The translations under genes were made by a program, and so were the position numbers. A stretch of 64,000 nucleotides of DNA from the NCBI GenBank assembly GCA_030427245.1, contig JAUHXA010000024.1, positions 1 through 64,000 of the forward strand, written 5' to 3'. A model generated the notes under the pieces. That model was given only the letters and a program-made list of their open reading frames with translations. It was not told the DNA's origin and did not search any database. Position 1 is the first letter of the stretch, and every line of letters begins with the position of its first letter. Below, piece after piece: positions 17,095-26,473 of this stretch. This DNA is from Bacteroidia bacterium. GTDB lineage: Bacteria > Bacteroidota > Bacteroidia > Chitinophagales > UBA2359.

Positions 17095-17262
17095 TTATTG
17101 CAGACTCTTTAGCCATCCACCATTCATGCGCCCAATTTCGTTGAGTTTTTGGCTGATGTACTTATATTTGCCCGAGCCATAATAGCCTATTTCGTAGCAC
17201 AAACGCACATAATAACGCAGTTTTTCCAACAATATGTTTACTCTCTGCAAGCGTGTTTTTTT
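17095..17262 (-). pseudogene. C-terminal fragment of an Avd/S23-like four-helix-bundle protein
   Basis: Reading the minus strand from an in-frame stop at about 17263 gives 55 residues that include NILLEKLRYYVRLCYEIGYY, then KYKYISQKLNEIGRMNGG and WLKSLQ, ending in a stop at 17095. The pattern LRYYxRLxYE-GY, followed by a helix with LNEIGRMxGGWLKS, is characteristic of four-helix-bundle proteins related to S23/Avd (Avd is the accessory protein of diversity-generating retroelements; S23 relatives are also encoded in rRNA intervening sequences). The first two helices and a start codon are missing, so it is a remnant. No reverse transcriptase or variable repeat is visible nearby. Confidence 0.6.
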
Positions 17263-17353
17263 TCATTGCCCTTACCCGCAGATTTCGCCAACATTTAAAG
17301 CAGATGAGAATTTAACCCCCCGTCCATTGAACAATTGAAGTCTTCATCTTTAG

Positions 17354-17440
17354 TAACGGTAAAAAAATAACTCCCCGTTTTCTTTTGCTAACATACCCCC
17401 CCTTTCAAAAGGGGAATATCGGTCGGGAAGTTATTTTTTC
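17354..17440. repeat. Inverted repeat with terminator-like ends
   Basis: aaaaaataactccccg at the left pairs with cgggaagttatttttt at the right (one-base bulge) around a ~50-nt loop that itself contains a C-run facing aaaagggg. It may be a bidirectional terminator or the ends of a small non-autonomous element. No target-site duplication was identified. Confidence 0.4.
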
Positions 17441-17978
17441 TTTTTTACTTAGCTATAAAACCAACTAAATACGATTAATAGCCAAAAAGGTTACAAATAG
17501 AAGGGATTATTTTTGATTTTGATTATTTAAGTAGTAGTTGAGGGGTGATATTTTGTAAATAATTGACAATCTATTGTTTTTGTTGCGACAATACAAAATT
17601 GAAGCTTGAAATGAGCTTGAAAAACACCCTAAATATAGTCAAGGTAATGTAATTTTTTTTAGCTTATAAGACCAAATGAATTTCATTTAATTAATTTTGC
17701 GGCGAGAAAAAGAGGCACTGCTTATTATTATGATGCGACAGAAAGCTTGTTGGATGATTGATAAGCCTGAAAAGAATTTTGATACACTATGCACAAGGAA
17801 TAAAAACGAGGTTATGAAAACTTAAAACAATTTTGGATGAAAGAAGAGAGAAGCTGTAAGTTAGAGATAAAAAATTGACAATCAATTAGCATCTCGCTTC
17901 TGATGTCTCTGCTCCTTCATTCAAAATCTAAAGCGAATAGAATCACACACTTAATACATAAACAAATACTATCAACTC

Positions 17979-18737
17979 ATGTATTTCTTACTAAAACCAA
18001 AAAGTAAGCAGAATACAATGTTCGTTTCTCGAACCTTCGTTCTCATTGTTCTGCTACTCACAATTTTCAAGGCAGGTATTTTTTTATCTACTTCCTTGAA
18101 CAAAGCTACTCAAATCCCCCCTCAAATAACTCCTGCTGAAAAGCTCTATCTCATTGATAAAGCTGGACTTTTCGTTAGCGATATTTCTTCTTTTGAAGCT
18201 AAAATTCGCACGATTAGTGAGCAACTTCAAATAGCTCCTGAATGGCTCATGGCAGTCATTCACACGGAGTCCAAATTCGACCGATGTGCTTCTAATCAAG
18301 CGGGTAGCAAGGCAACAGGCTTATTGCAGTGGATGCCCCGAACAATTAAAGAATATGGCATTGGCACAACAGAATTGGAAGAATACTCTCACCTCGAACA
18401 GTTGGATTATGTCTATCGGTATTTCAACAAAATGAAGCGATTGGCAGGTACTTACAACAGCCTGACGGACTTGTATCTTGCCGTTTTGTATCCCAAAGCC
18501 CTCAAAAGGAGTGATAACAAAAATTACGCTTTGTATGAGTATCCTTCTAAGGCCTATGAGCTGAACGAAGGGTTGGACTTGAACCAAGATGGTAAGGTAA
18601 CAATTGGCGATATTGAAGAAAAGCTGTTGGGGTATTATCCCGAAGCTTTCAAAACGACCGATGTGGGACAAAAATGTGCTGCGGATGAACCTGAGCTTGC
18701 CTTTGAAGATTATCGCCTGAATTTGTTTGGGAGTTAG
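17979..18737 (+). CDS. Membrane-anchored lytic transglycosylase (SLT-like) with EF-hand-like loop
   Basis: The protein has 252 residues. Residues ~17-36 form a single hydrophobic N-terminal segment (signal anchor). Residues ~80-180 resemble the SLT/lysozyme-like fold: APEWLMAVIHTESKF places the likely catalytic Glu at 97, followed by ATGLLQWMPRTI, matching the conserved GLxQxxP segment. Enzymes of this type cleave the MurNAc-GlcNAc bond of peptidoglycan in the periplasm. Residues 200-211 (DLNQDGKVTIGD) fit the Ca2+-binding EF-hand/dockerin loop, an uncommon addition. An alternative start at Met14 (18018) would shorten the cytoplasmic tail. The gene stands alone with no operon partner. Confidence 0.8.
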   Translation: MYFLLKPKSKQNTMFVSRTFVLIVLLLTIFKAGIFLSTSLNKATQIPPQITPAEKLYLIDKAGLFVSDISSFEAKIRTISEQLQIAPEWLMAVIHTESKFDRCASNQAGSKATGLLQWMPRTIKEYGIGTTELEEYSHLEQLDYVYRYFNKMKRLAGTYNSLTDLYLAVLYPKALKRSDNKNYALYEYPSKAYELNEGLDLNQDGKVTIGDIEEKLLGYYPEAFKTTDVGQKCAADEPELAFEDYRLNLFGS

Positions 18738-18960
18738 GCAAACTAAAATATTAAATTAGGCATTTCTGCAATTTACTTTGCTCGCTTACAAAGTATTGTT
18801 TGAATTTGCATTTGAGTTTTTAATTTGAATTTGCCTTAGTAAGGCATATCCTGTTCCTTTTATGGCGATATTTGAAGTTGGAATTGTTGTGTGAAAAAAT
18901 CTATTGAAGCAAAAAAAAAATAGTATTTTGCATGGGAATCATCACTTTTGATTACAACTC

Positions 18961-19655
18961 ATGTCTAAAATAAGCCGAAAACAAGCTATTTGCTCCAATT
19001 GCAGCTATGCCTTTGCAGAAACTACTGTCGACAACTTTTGTCCAAATTGTGGACAAGAAAACTTAGACAAGAATGTTTCTTTTGGTGATTTGTTCAGCGA
19101 TTTCATCGGCAATTACCTCTCTTTAGACTCCAAGTTATTTCGCACCATTCCTCGGCTGATGTTTTTTCCAGGCTTTCTGACCAATGCCTTCAACAATGGG
19201 AAACGCATCTCCTATCTGACTCCTATACGCATTTATCTATTTATGAGCGTATTGTATTTTTCTTTTTTGCAGCCCAATTCAGTGGAGCAGAAGAAGACGC
19301 TTCAAACAATACTCCACAAGAACGTATAGACAGTATTTTTCACCTTACCGACAGCACCTCAAATCGGTCGTTGAGAGAGGAGGCAAACAATAAGGACAGC
19401 ATTATCATAGAAAAAGATACCATCCATGGTACCGTACTAACGGTATTGTTGTGGACGAGTGATTATCTTTCAGGAGGTTACATAGCCTTGTTATTGATGG
19501 CTATTTTTGCTTATTTTCTAATAGCTCTCAAAAAAGTATATCAACAGAGTTGGACGAAAAGTATATTGAAGGGAGTTATCTTTGGTTTGTTCTACCCAAT
19601 TTGTTTGGGAATTGCAGTTAGCTTTACAGGAGTAGCAGCTTTCTTGATGTTTTAG
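18961..19655 (+). pseudogene. DUF3667-like membrane protein split by a -1 frameshift
   Basis: Frame one (18961-19329) begins with a zinc ribbon (C11-x2-C14 ... C27-x2-C30) and a DUF3667-like body (FGDLFSDFIGNYLSLDSK, TPIRIYLFMSVLYFSF). At ~19263 the homology moves to the -1 frame, where the sequence continues through the T-run as FFAAQFSGAEED and on to two hydrophobic segments ending at 19655. Together about 231 residues result, a plausible full length. The switch occurs at T-TTT-TTG, which matches the X-XXY-YYZ slippery heptamer in the zero frame. It may therefore be a true mutation, a homopolymer sequencing error, or programmed frameshifting; a mutation or error is the simplest reading. Confidence 0.7.
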
Positions 19656-20060
19656 AGGAGAAAAAAATCCTACGATTGTAGGCATAAAGAAGGGGACAAC
19701 CTTTCCCTGATCGTCCCCATAAAAACTAAGGCCATGAAAAAAACTATCGTAAATTTATGCAAAAAAATTATATTATAAAAGTGAAAAAACGATGCTGTTT
19801 TTGATAAGTCATTTGTTTTTTAAAAATCTATACGTTTAATACTTTGTTATACAAGTTGTAAGCGTTATTTAAAGCTTGACTATTTCAAAAAACAATATAG
19901 TAAAAAATAATTATTTTTACGCTTGTATGACATTGCTTTCTATTCACTATCTTGAAGAACTATTCTTAAGAACTTACATACTTATGTACGATATAGGCCC
20001 AGAAAGGTTACAAGTCAAACCCCATGAAATTGTACTTTTGCCTCGAATATTTTAGCCATT
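19656..20060. other. Intergenic region with small hairpins
   Basis: Two short hairpins follow the DUF3667 gene: CCTAC-GATT-GTAGG (19669-19682) and GGGGAC/GTCCCC (19692-19718). A 14-codon reading frame, MKKTIVNLCKKIIL, starts at about 19735; it may be a relic or a leader and has no further support. The remainder is AT-rich without recognisable features. Confidence 0.4.
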
Positions 20061-21392
20061 TTAGACGGTTACTTTTTTCCACTTTCCAGACTTCAGATAA
20101 GCGACTCCAATAACGACCAATAACAACCAATAGACAAACTCCGAGCCCCAAACAAATGACAGGCTTAAATGCAGCGCATTGACAATGATATACGCATACC
20201 CTAAATAAACAAACATAGAAAAAGTCTCGGTCACCAATGAAAAGAAAGTCGCTCCTGTGCCCATAATGCCATTGAAGATTACATTAGAAATGGAACAAGC
20301 CAAAATCACCATAATCAGCACCAAAATCACCGATTTAGCACCTTCAATCACTGCAATGTCTTTGGTGAAAACGGATAGGATAAGTTCGGGAAAAAAGACC
20401 AAGGTTGCACAAGGAACAACGGTCGTCACAAAACTCAAAATGGTGGAACGGTTGATAGCGACCAACACTTGCTTGTATTTTCGTTGTCCGATGATGTTGC
20501 TCACAATAGAATTAGCAGCCGAAGCAAAGCCCCATGCAGGTGCACTATAGAAGGTATAGATGATTTTGAGGACCACCGAAATAGCCAATGCACGCTCTCC
20601 CATTTTTTCAATCAAGGATAAAAAGACAAACCAACCTCCCATGCCAATCAGATACTGAACCATCAAAGGGGAAGAAATGACGGTGATGTGCCGAATCAGC
20701 CGAAACTGCGGCTTTCTAAACTTAAAAATATTGTACTTCTTGATGTGTTTATCGGTGAGCATATAGGCCAAGGCAAAAAACGTAGCCACTATTTCTGCAA
20801 TAGTCGAAGCCAAACCCGCTCCCGCAATTCCCATTTCAGGAAAGCCAAAGGCTCCAAAAATCAAGGCATAATCCAAAAATACATTCACAATACAAGAAAT
20901 ACCCATCACCCACGCAATGATATAGGTACGCCCAATTCCCATATACAAAGCCATCGCTACAAATGCAAAAAAGCTAAAAGGTAGCCCATATACTCGATAT
21001 TCTAAGTAAACCAAACTTGCATCGTAAATCGCCTGAGAACTGATAAAAATGTAGAGAATATAGGGAGTAAATAAGGTCACAACCACAAAGAGAGCCAATG
21101 CACCCATTATTTCCATAAACAACAAGTTGCTGGTAACAATGCCAATGCGTTCATCCCTTTGCTCTCCAGCACGTCGTGCAATCAATATTTGCGCTCCTCT
21201 CGAAAGCCCCAAACCCAACATCACAGGCACTAAATAATACAAAGAAATCAAACCACAGGCCCCTTGTTCTATTTCACCCACACGTCCCAAAAAAATCGTA
21301 TCCATCAAACCAATCACATTCGGAGCCAAACTACCCAATATGATAGGGTAGGCGATGTTCCAAATACTTCCGTAAGTTGCTTTTAACTGCAT
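20061..21392 (-). CDS. MATE-family multidrug/organic cation exporter
   Basis: The protein has 443 residues with about twelve hydrophobic segments in two halves, the normal MATE length. The N-terminus contains IWNIAYPIILGSLAPNVIGL and DTIFLGRVGE, matching the conserved first helices of NorM/DinF-type transporters, and LGLGLSRGAQILIARRAGE corresponds to the family's GxGxGxxxLxARxxGA-type loop. Members exchange H+ or Na+ for drugs and metabolites across the inner membrane; the substrate cannot be told. It lies 136 bp downstream of the aminotransferase gene on the same strand. A CAAAAGTA (TACTTTTG on the minus strand) at 21514-21521 could be its own -7 promoter element. Confidence 0.9.
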   Translation of the reverse strand: MQLKATYGSIWNIAYPIILGSLAPNVIGLMDTIFLGRVGEIEQGACGLISLYYLVPVMLGLGLSRGAQILIARRAGEQRDERIGIVTSNLLFMEIMGALALFVVVTLFTPYILYIFISSQAIYDASLVYLEYRVYGLPFSFFAFVAMALYMGIGRTYIIAWVMGISCIVNVFLDYALIFGAFGFPEMGIAGAGLASTIAEIVATFFALAYMLTDKHIKKYNIFKFRKPQFRLIRHITVISSPLMVQYLIGMGGWFVFLSLIEKMGERALAISVVLKIIYTFYSAPAWGFASAANSIVSNIIGQRKYKQVLVAINRSTILSFVTTVVPCATLVFFPELILSVFTKDIAVIEGAKSVILVLIMVILACSISNVIFNGIMGTGATFFSLVTETFSMFVYLGYAYIIVNALHLSLSFVWGSEFVYWLLLVVIGVAYLKSGKWKKVTV

Positions 21393-21528
21393 GGCGTTTG
21401 TTTTTACCTAATTGAAATCTACTTTTTAGTGTACTAAGCTATATGTGATGGCATTAAAAAATACAACTACTATGGGAGGGAAATAGTTTATCTTCATGCG
21501 CTTATCATTGATACAAAAGTAGTTCTTT

Positions 21529-22662
21529 TCAGATACTTTTCTTAAATTGCTGCAAAAGGGCGCACAAGTCGTCTATCTCTTCAAAAGTATTGTAATAATG
21601 AGGACTGATTCGAATACCCTTGCCACGAAGAGAAACCACGACCTTATTTGACTTCAAAAACTCCCACATCACACGATCTCCTTCAATAATAGTGATAGCC
21701 GCCCGATTAAGAACAGGATAATCTGAGACAAGCCCGATTCCTATTTTCTGCAATTGCAACAATAAATAATATTGAAGTTCTGCAATGCGAACTTCAATAT
21801 TTGACACCCCAATCTGATTCATCTGGTCAATAGCAGTTCCCAAAATCAAGGTGCTTTTGTAATCGTAATTTCCCGTCTGAAAAGTATAACCCGAAAATTC
21901 AATATCCGAAATCTGTTCAATTTTCGCTGCAATGCCTTGACTCTCTGCTCCCATAACAGGCGGCTCATACACTTCAAAAAGCTTTTCTCGCACATACATC
22001 AACCCTGCTCCAAAACCCGCACAAGCCCACTTAAACACACTCGCCACCAAAATATCTACCTTCAATGTCTTCACATCCAACTCCATCGCTCCAAAAGCCT
22101 GCGTAGCATCCACCACCAACACCACACCATTTTCCCTGCAAAATGCTCCCAAATCCTTCAAATCAATCTTGAAGCCCGAACTAAACTGCACATAACTTAC
22201 CGCTACAATTTCAATTTTTTCTTCCAATATGGTCTGCTTCAATTCTTCCAAATCCACAGCCCCATTGAAGTGTTGAGCATATTCCACAATTTCAAAATGA
22301 TTCACCAACCACGGCATTTTCACCGAAGCATATTCTTCCTCCAATACCAAAACTTTCTTTCCTTGCTTTCGAGTCCGAAGCATCTGAGCCGCATAATTGA
22401 AGCCAATCGAACAATTGGGAAGTAAAGTGATTTCGTGCTTTTTCGCTCCAATGCTATCCGCTGCTTTTTGGCGTACTACTTTTATCTCTTCCTCCCAAAT
22501 TTGCCGCATTGCAGGACCTTTTTCTAAAAAGTCATGGTAGAATTCATGTCCTATTTCTGCGGTTTGCTTGGAGATGATGCCGCAACGGGCGGAATCGAAA
22601 TAGGTTTGGTTTTGAAGGGCAGGGTGGTTTTGGCGGATTTGTTGCCAGTTTGAGGTTTGCAT
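21529..22662 (-). CDS. Class V aminotransferase (cysteine desulfurase-like, PLP enzyme)
   Basis: The protein has 377 residues of fold type I PLP enzyme. VDATQAFGAMELD supplies the Asp185 and Gln188 that contact the cofactor ring, and SVFKWACAGFGAG places the Schiff-base lysine at K211. The N-terminal YFDSARCGIISK corresponds to the YLDxAxxG start of the class. The catalytic Cys loop of true NifS/SufS enzymes is not apparent, so it is better called an isopenicillin-N-epimerase/kynureninase-like class V aminotransferase of unknown substrate. It is followed by the MATE gene on the same strand. Confidence 0.87.
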   Translation of the reverse strand: MQTSNWQQIRQNHPALQNQTYFDSARCGIISKQTAEIGHEFYHDFLEKGPAMRQIWEEEIKVVRQKAADSIGAKKHEITLLPNCSIGFNYAAQMLRTRKQGKKVLVLEEEYASVKMPWLVNHFEIVEYAQHFNGAVDLEELKQTILEEKIEIVAVSYVQFSSGFKIDLKDLGAFCRENGVVLVVDATQAFGAMELDVKTLKVDILVASVFKWACAGFGAGLMYVREKLFEVYEPPVMGAESQGIAAKIEQISDIEFSGYTFQTGNYDYKSTLILGTAIDQMNQIGVSNIEVRIAELQYYLLLQLQKIGIGLVSDYPVLNRAAITIIEGDRVMWEFLKSNKVVVSLRGKGIRISPHYYNTFEEIDDLCALLQQFKKSI

Positions 22663-23082
22663 ATTATTTAGATTGTCGTTTTTTTAAAAGTCAGGTGGAA
22701 CTTACCACAAATCAAAGCATCCTACATTTCGCAGTTTTAAACATAAAGGTCTGATAAACAAAAGTTTGAGATTTTACACTTTCATATTTTAGCTATCCAA
22801 AATATTGTTTATCAGCGACATCTGAAATATCTGCAAAATCTGTGATCATCATTCCTTTTTGGGTTTTAAATAACGATTTAATCATGGACGTTTCATTTCT
22901 TTTGAAGGAGACTTTTGAAGCTTAGAATTTATGATAGCTTTCACCTATTGCTACAAGGTAAATATTTTGAAGAACCAAACTTCAAAAATCTTAGAGATAA
23001 TTTAAAAAACAATGTAAGTATGGAACTGTTTAAGAGTCAAATTTGAATTACTTTTGCAGTTTTTTAATCAAATAACCTCAAT
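22663..23082. other. Divergent intergenic region
   Basis: The region between the divergently transcribed aminotransferase and ABC exporter genes is AT-rich. It contains three ATCTG motifs at 9-bp spacing (22820-22842) and a good -7 box for the exporter at 23049. No gene seen. Confidence 0.5.
23049..23056 (+). promoter_or_regulatory. Bacteroidota -7 element (TACTTTTG)
   Basis: This is an exact match to TAnnTTTG, 26 bases before the ABC exporter start codon. No clear -33 TTG lies at the usual distance, so the call rests on the -7 box alone. Confidence 0.45.
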
Positions 23083-24900
23083 ATGAGTCGTGGACGTGGA
23101 CGAAACAAAGTGACCGAAGATTTACCAAAAAAAAGCATCAGCAAAGAAGGGTTTAATCACCTGCTGGGTATCTTTCGTTATACACTTCCCTACAAATTTG
23201 TATTTGGGATTGGATTGATTTTCTTGATTTTATCAACTGCTACCTCTCTTGCTTTTCCTTATATTGCCAGTATGTTGGCCGATGCTTCTTTAGGCACTGA
23301 CAATGGGGCTGCGCTTTGGAGTATCAATCAGATCGCCTTAGGACTTTTGGTGGTCTTGATAGCACAAGGTATTTTCTCCTATTTTCGGATAGTCTTATTT
23401 GCCATTGTCAGCGAAAAAGCGATGGCAGACATCCGCAAAGACCTGTATTCCAAACTCATATCACTAAATATTCCTTTTTTTGAAAATCGAAGAGTTGGGG
23501 AATTGACCAGTCGAATGACTGCCGATGTCACCCAACTTCAAAACACGCTTTCTATTTACCTCGCCGAATTTTTGCGGCAAATAGCCACCCTCATTATTGG
23601 TATAGGCATCATTGCTATGACCTCTATCAAGCTGACTCTTTGGATGTTGTCGACTTTTCCTGTCGCTATTTTAGCTGCCATGTTTTTTGGAGGTTATATC
23701 CGCAAATTGTCTCGTCAAACGCAGGATGCGCTAGCAGACTCCAATGTAGTCGTTGAGGAATCTTTGCAGGCTATCAGCGTGGTGAAAGCTTTTACCAACG
23801 AATGGTTTGAAGAAATTCGCTACAACAAGTCTATAGACAAAGTGGTGAGTTTGGCATTGAAGACAGCAAAATATAGGGGTGCATTTGTTTCCTTTTTGAT
23901 TTCAGCCGTTTTTGGGGGCATCATCATTGTGCTTTGGCAAGGAGCCTTATTGGTCGAAGCAGGGGCAATGACAATTGGTGAATTGGTGCGTTTCGTGTTG
24001 TATACCTTCTTCATCGGTGCTGCAATGGGAGGCATGGGTGACTTATACGGCAACATTCAAAAATCCATTGGTTCATCCGAGCGCATTTCAGACATATTGA
24101 AGGAAGAGTCTGAAGTGACGATTCGTCCTCCACAAACTGCGCTGATTACCTCACCTCGACGAACCATTGAAGGGGATATTCGTTTTGAAAATGTAAAGTT
24201 CCACTACCCTACTCGCAAAGACATCCGAGTGCTGAAAAATATTTCGCTTCACATTCCGCAAGGCTCAAAAATCGCTTTGGTGGGACACAGTGGCGCAGGA
24301 AAATCTACCATTATTCAGCTTCTTCTTCGATTTTATGAGGTGGATAGTGGGCGCATTTTGGTGGATGGAAAGAATGTCGAATCATACGAAATGAGTCATT
24401 TTCGCCAAAACATCGGAATGGTACCGCAAGAGGTAATGCTGTTTGGCGGAACGATTCGGGACAATATCGCCTATGGCAATCCTGCTGCAAGTGAAGATGC
24501 TATTTACCAAGCTGCAAAAAAAGCCAATGCCCTCGAATTCATCGAGAGTTTCCCCGAAACCTTCAATACCATGGTAGGCGAAAGAGGCGTAAAACTCTCT
24601 GGAGGTCAGCGTCAAAGAATCGCCATTGCTCGTGCAATTCTCAAAGACCCCTCCATTTTGATTTTGGATGAAGCTACGAGTTCTCTGGATACCGAATCTG
24701 AAAGTTTGGTACAGGCGGCCCTCAATGAATTGATGAAAAACCGTACAACCATCATCATTGCTCACCGCCTTACTACGATTCGAGAAGTCGACTGCATCTA
24801 TGTCTTAGAAGGTGGCGAAATCGTTGAGCAAGGATCTCACGAGGAATTGGCTATTTTGGAGGATGGGATGTATCGGCAATTAAGTGAGGCGAATTTGTAG
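23083..24900 (+). CDS. MsbA-like ABC exporter (fused permease and ATPase)
   Basis: The protein has 605 residues in the usual half-transporter layout: a six-helix ABC_membrane domain (~35-330) and a nucleotide-binding domain (~355-600). Visible motifs are Walker A GHSGAGKST (~400), Q-loop GMVPQEVMLF, signature LSGGQRQR (~505), Walker B ILILDEATSSLD (~524) and the H-loop IIAHR. It should work as a homodimer in the inner membrane. Similar Bacteroidota proteins are annotated as MsbA-like lipid A or multidrug exporters; the substrate is not evident. A propeller-protein gene begins 64 bases after the stop but has its own promoter candidate. Confidence 0.93.
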   Translation: MSRGRGRNKVTEDLPKKSISKEGFNHLLGIFRYTLPYKFVFGIGLIFLILSTATSLAFPYIASMLADASLGTDNGAALWSINQIALGLLVVLIAQGIFSYFRIVLFAIVSEKAMADIRKDLYSKLISLNIPFFENRRVGELTSRMTADVTQLQNTLSIYLAEFLRQIATLIIGIGIIAMTSIKLTLWMLSTFPVAILAAMFFGGYIRKLSRQTQDALADSNVVVEESLQAISVVKAFTNEWFEEIRYNKSIDKVVSLALKTAKYRGAFVSFLISAVFGGIIIVLWQGALLVEAGAMTIGELVRFVLYTFFIGAAMGGMGDLYGNIQKSIGSSERISDILKEESEVTIRPPQTALITSPRRTIEGDIRFENVKFHYPTRKDIRVLKNISLHIPQGSKIALVGHSGAGKSTIIQLLLRFYEVDSGRILVDGKNVESYEMSHFRQNIGMVPQEVMLFGGTIRDNIAYGNPAASEDAIYQAAKKANALEFIESFPETFNTMVGERGVKLSGGQRQRIAIARAILKDPSILILDEATSSLDTESESLVQAALNELMKNRTTIIIAHRLTTIREVDCIYVLEGGEIVEQGSHEELAILEDGMYRQLSEANL

Positions 24901-24921
24901 ATTTGAATCAAGTTACTTTTG
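24894..24921 (+). promoter_or_regulatory. Bacteroidota promoter (TTTG-16-TACTTTTG)
   Basis: TTTG at 24894-24897 and TACTTTTG at 24914-24921 have close to the accepted spacing. They lie 43 bases before the ATG at 24965, which supports that start for the propeller gene over an upstream ATG overlapping the ABC gene. Confidence 0.5.
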
Positions 24922-24964
24922 TATAAGTTCTTTTCTTGATTTCTCATCAAAAACTTTTAGAAAA

Positions 24965-26350
24965 ATGAGCAATAAAAAAGGTTCTACAAGCAGTGCATTG
25001 TTGTTGTTGAGTTTGGTCATTTTGATGGGCTTGATTTTTTATGGGCAGTTGTTTCAGGGCAATGGCTTGTTGGTCAAAGGCAAACCCGATAAATGTGAAG
25101 GTTACTTGCAAGAGGCGGATAGTTTGTTTGCATTGAAGCTATACGAAAAAGCCCTCAACTCCTATCAAAATGTACTGGACTGCAAACCGAATGACCGATA
25201 TGTGAATGCCCAAATCAGAGAGTGTACCGAAAACATAGATGATACTTTTCAGCGCACCTTTGGAGGCACGGAACGTGACGAAGGACGCAGCATTGTAGCA
25301 GCTCACGATGGTGGTTATGTCATTGCGGCAAATGTTGAAAGTTTTGGCAATGGCGGCAGCGATGTGCATGTCATGAAACTCGACCGATTGGGTCATTTGG
25401 ATTGGCGGCGAAACTATGGAGGTGTTCGAGACGAAAAGGCAAACGACATCATTCGCACTCCTGATGGTGGTTATTTTGTGTTGGGTTCTACTCAAACTTA
25501 TGGGCGAGGGGAAGAGGATATTTGGCTATTGAAGCTCAACAGCAGTGGGCGAAAGTCTTGGGAGAAAACCTATGGTGACAGCAAACAGGATGTGGGTTTG
25601 CGAATTACCCATTTGAAGGACGGAAACTATGCGATTGTGGGCTTGACCCAATCCAAAGGCAATGGAAAGGGCGATGTTTGGCTACTGAAAATCACTAGCG
25701 ATGGCGGGGTGATATGGGAACAAACACGAGGCGGTTCGGAATGGGATGTGGGAATGGATGTGGCTGAAACGGAGGATGGAAATTTGATGCTTGTGGGTTA
25801 TTCTCAGTCCTTCAATCCGAGCAAAGTATCGGATGGCTGGGTAATGAAGATTGAAGGGACAGTAGGTGACAGCACTTTGTGGACTCAAACTTTTGGAGGC
25901 GAACAAACCGACTTGTTTACAGGCATTCTGGCCTCCAAAGACGGAAATTTTATTTTGACAGGCAATACCAAATCTTTCGGCAATGGCGCAGAGGATGTTT
26001 GGATGTTGAAAATCCATACGGATGGTCAGAAAATTTGGCAAAAAACCGTTGGCGGCAAAGGCAAAGACCTTGCTTCTAATATTTTGCAGACTTCAAAGGG
26101 AAATTATACGATAGTTGGTCAAACTACTTCGGCAGGTGCAGGCGCAGAGGATGCTTGGCTGGTGAGTTTGGACGCAAGTGGTGGCTTTTTGTGGAAAAAC
26201 GAATTGGGCACGCAAAAAATGGACATTGGAACTGCGATTGTCGAAACGGCTGACAAGGGATATGTGATGACGGGTTCAACTACTACTGATAAAGGAGATT
26301 TAGATATTTGGGTGCTGCATTTGAATGAGCGAGGGAAAGAGGAGCATTGA
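24965..26350 (+). CDS. Membrane-anchored seven-repeat beta-propeller-like protein
   Basis: The start at 24965 gives 461 residues with an N-terminal hydrophobic anchor (ALLLLSLVILMGLIF); an ATG at 24884 overlaps the preceding gene and is less likely. After a short TPR-like helical pair (EADSLFALKLYEKALNSYQN) come seven ~52-residue repeats of the form YGGxxxDxAxxIxxTxDGGY-(V/I)xxGxTxSxGxGxxDxWxxKxDxxGxxxW. Seven repeats suggest a closed propeller. Such repeats are frequent in Bacteroidota exported proteins, but this one has no T9SS sorting domain and is probably held in the inner membrane facing the periplasm. Function unknown; a sensor or scaffold role is a guess. Confidence 0.75.
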   Translation: MSNKKGSTSSALLLLSLVILMGLIFYGQLFQGNGLLVKGKPDKCEGYLQEADSLFALKLYEKALNSYQNVLDCKPNDRYVNAQIRECTENIDDTFQRTFGGTERDEGRSIVAAHDGGYVIAANVESFGNGGSDVHVMKLDRLGHLDWRRNYGGVRDEKANDIIRTPDGGYFVLGSTQTYGRGEEDIWLLKLNSSGRKSWEKTYGDSKQDVGLRITHLKDGNYAIVGLTQSKGNGKGDVWLLKITSDGGVIWEQTRGGSEWDVGMDVAETEDGNLMLVGYSQSFNPSKVSDGWVMKIEGTVGDSTLWTQTFGGEQTDLFTGILASKDGNFILTGNTKSFGNGAEDVWMLKIHTDGQKIWQKTVGGKGKDLASNILQTSKGNYTIVGQTTSAGAGAEDAWLVSLDASGGFLWKNELGTQKMDIGTAIVETADKGYVMTGSTTTDKGDLDIWVLHLNERGKEEH

Positions 26351-26450
26351 AAAACTCAAATTCAAGGTGCAAATTCAAACTCAATATTTTGTATTGAAGA
26401 AAAACTCAAATTCAAGGTGCAAATTCAAACTCAACACTTTGCATTGGAAG
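26351..26450. repeat. Tandem duplication of ~50 bp after the propeller gene
   Basis: Two adjacent copies starting aaaaactcaaattcaaggtg differ at only a few bases. They begin directly at the stop codon of the propeller gene and fill the convergent gap before the AAA ATPase gene. Confidence 0.75.
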
Positions 26451-26473
26451 GAAAATCAGATATAAGTTCAAAC

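Larger units (their letters stand above)
16699..17978. other. Decayed AT-rich intergenic region
   Basis: This is about 1.3 kb without an intact gene. It holds a partial palindromic-repeat relative near 16764-16783 (gcatagcctgttccgag), the remains of a four-helix-bundle gene (17095-17262), and an inverted repeat with A/T flanks (17354-17440). The rest is AT-rich with stop codons in all frames. It looks like an old insertion or deletion site next to the phage-like regulator pair. Confidence 0.5.

Noticed and set aside
16699-17978. Complete prophage or integrative element around the KilA-N gene
   Set aside because: No integrase, structural genes, tRNA-type attachment site or flanking direct repeats were found; only the regulator pair and a decayed fragment.
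24884-24964. Upstream start of the propeller gene overlapping the ABC exporter
   Set aside because: It would put a non-hydrophobic leader before the membrane anchor and place the promoter candidate inside the coding region; ATG 24965 fits better.
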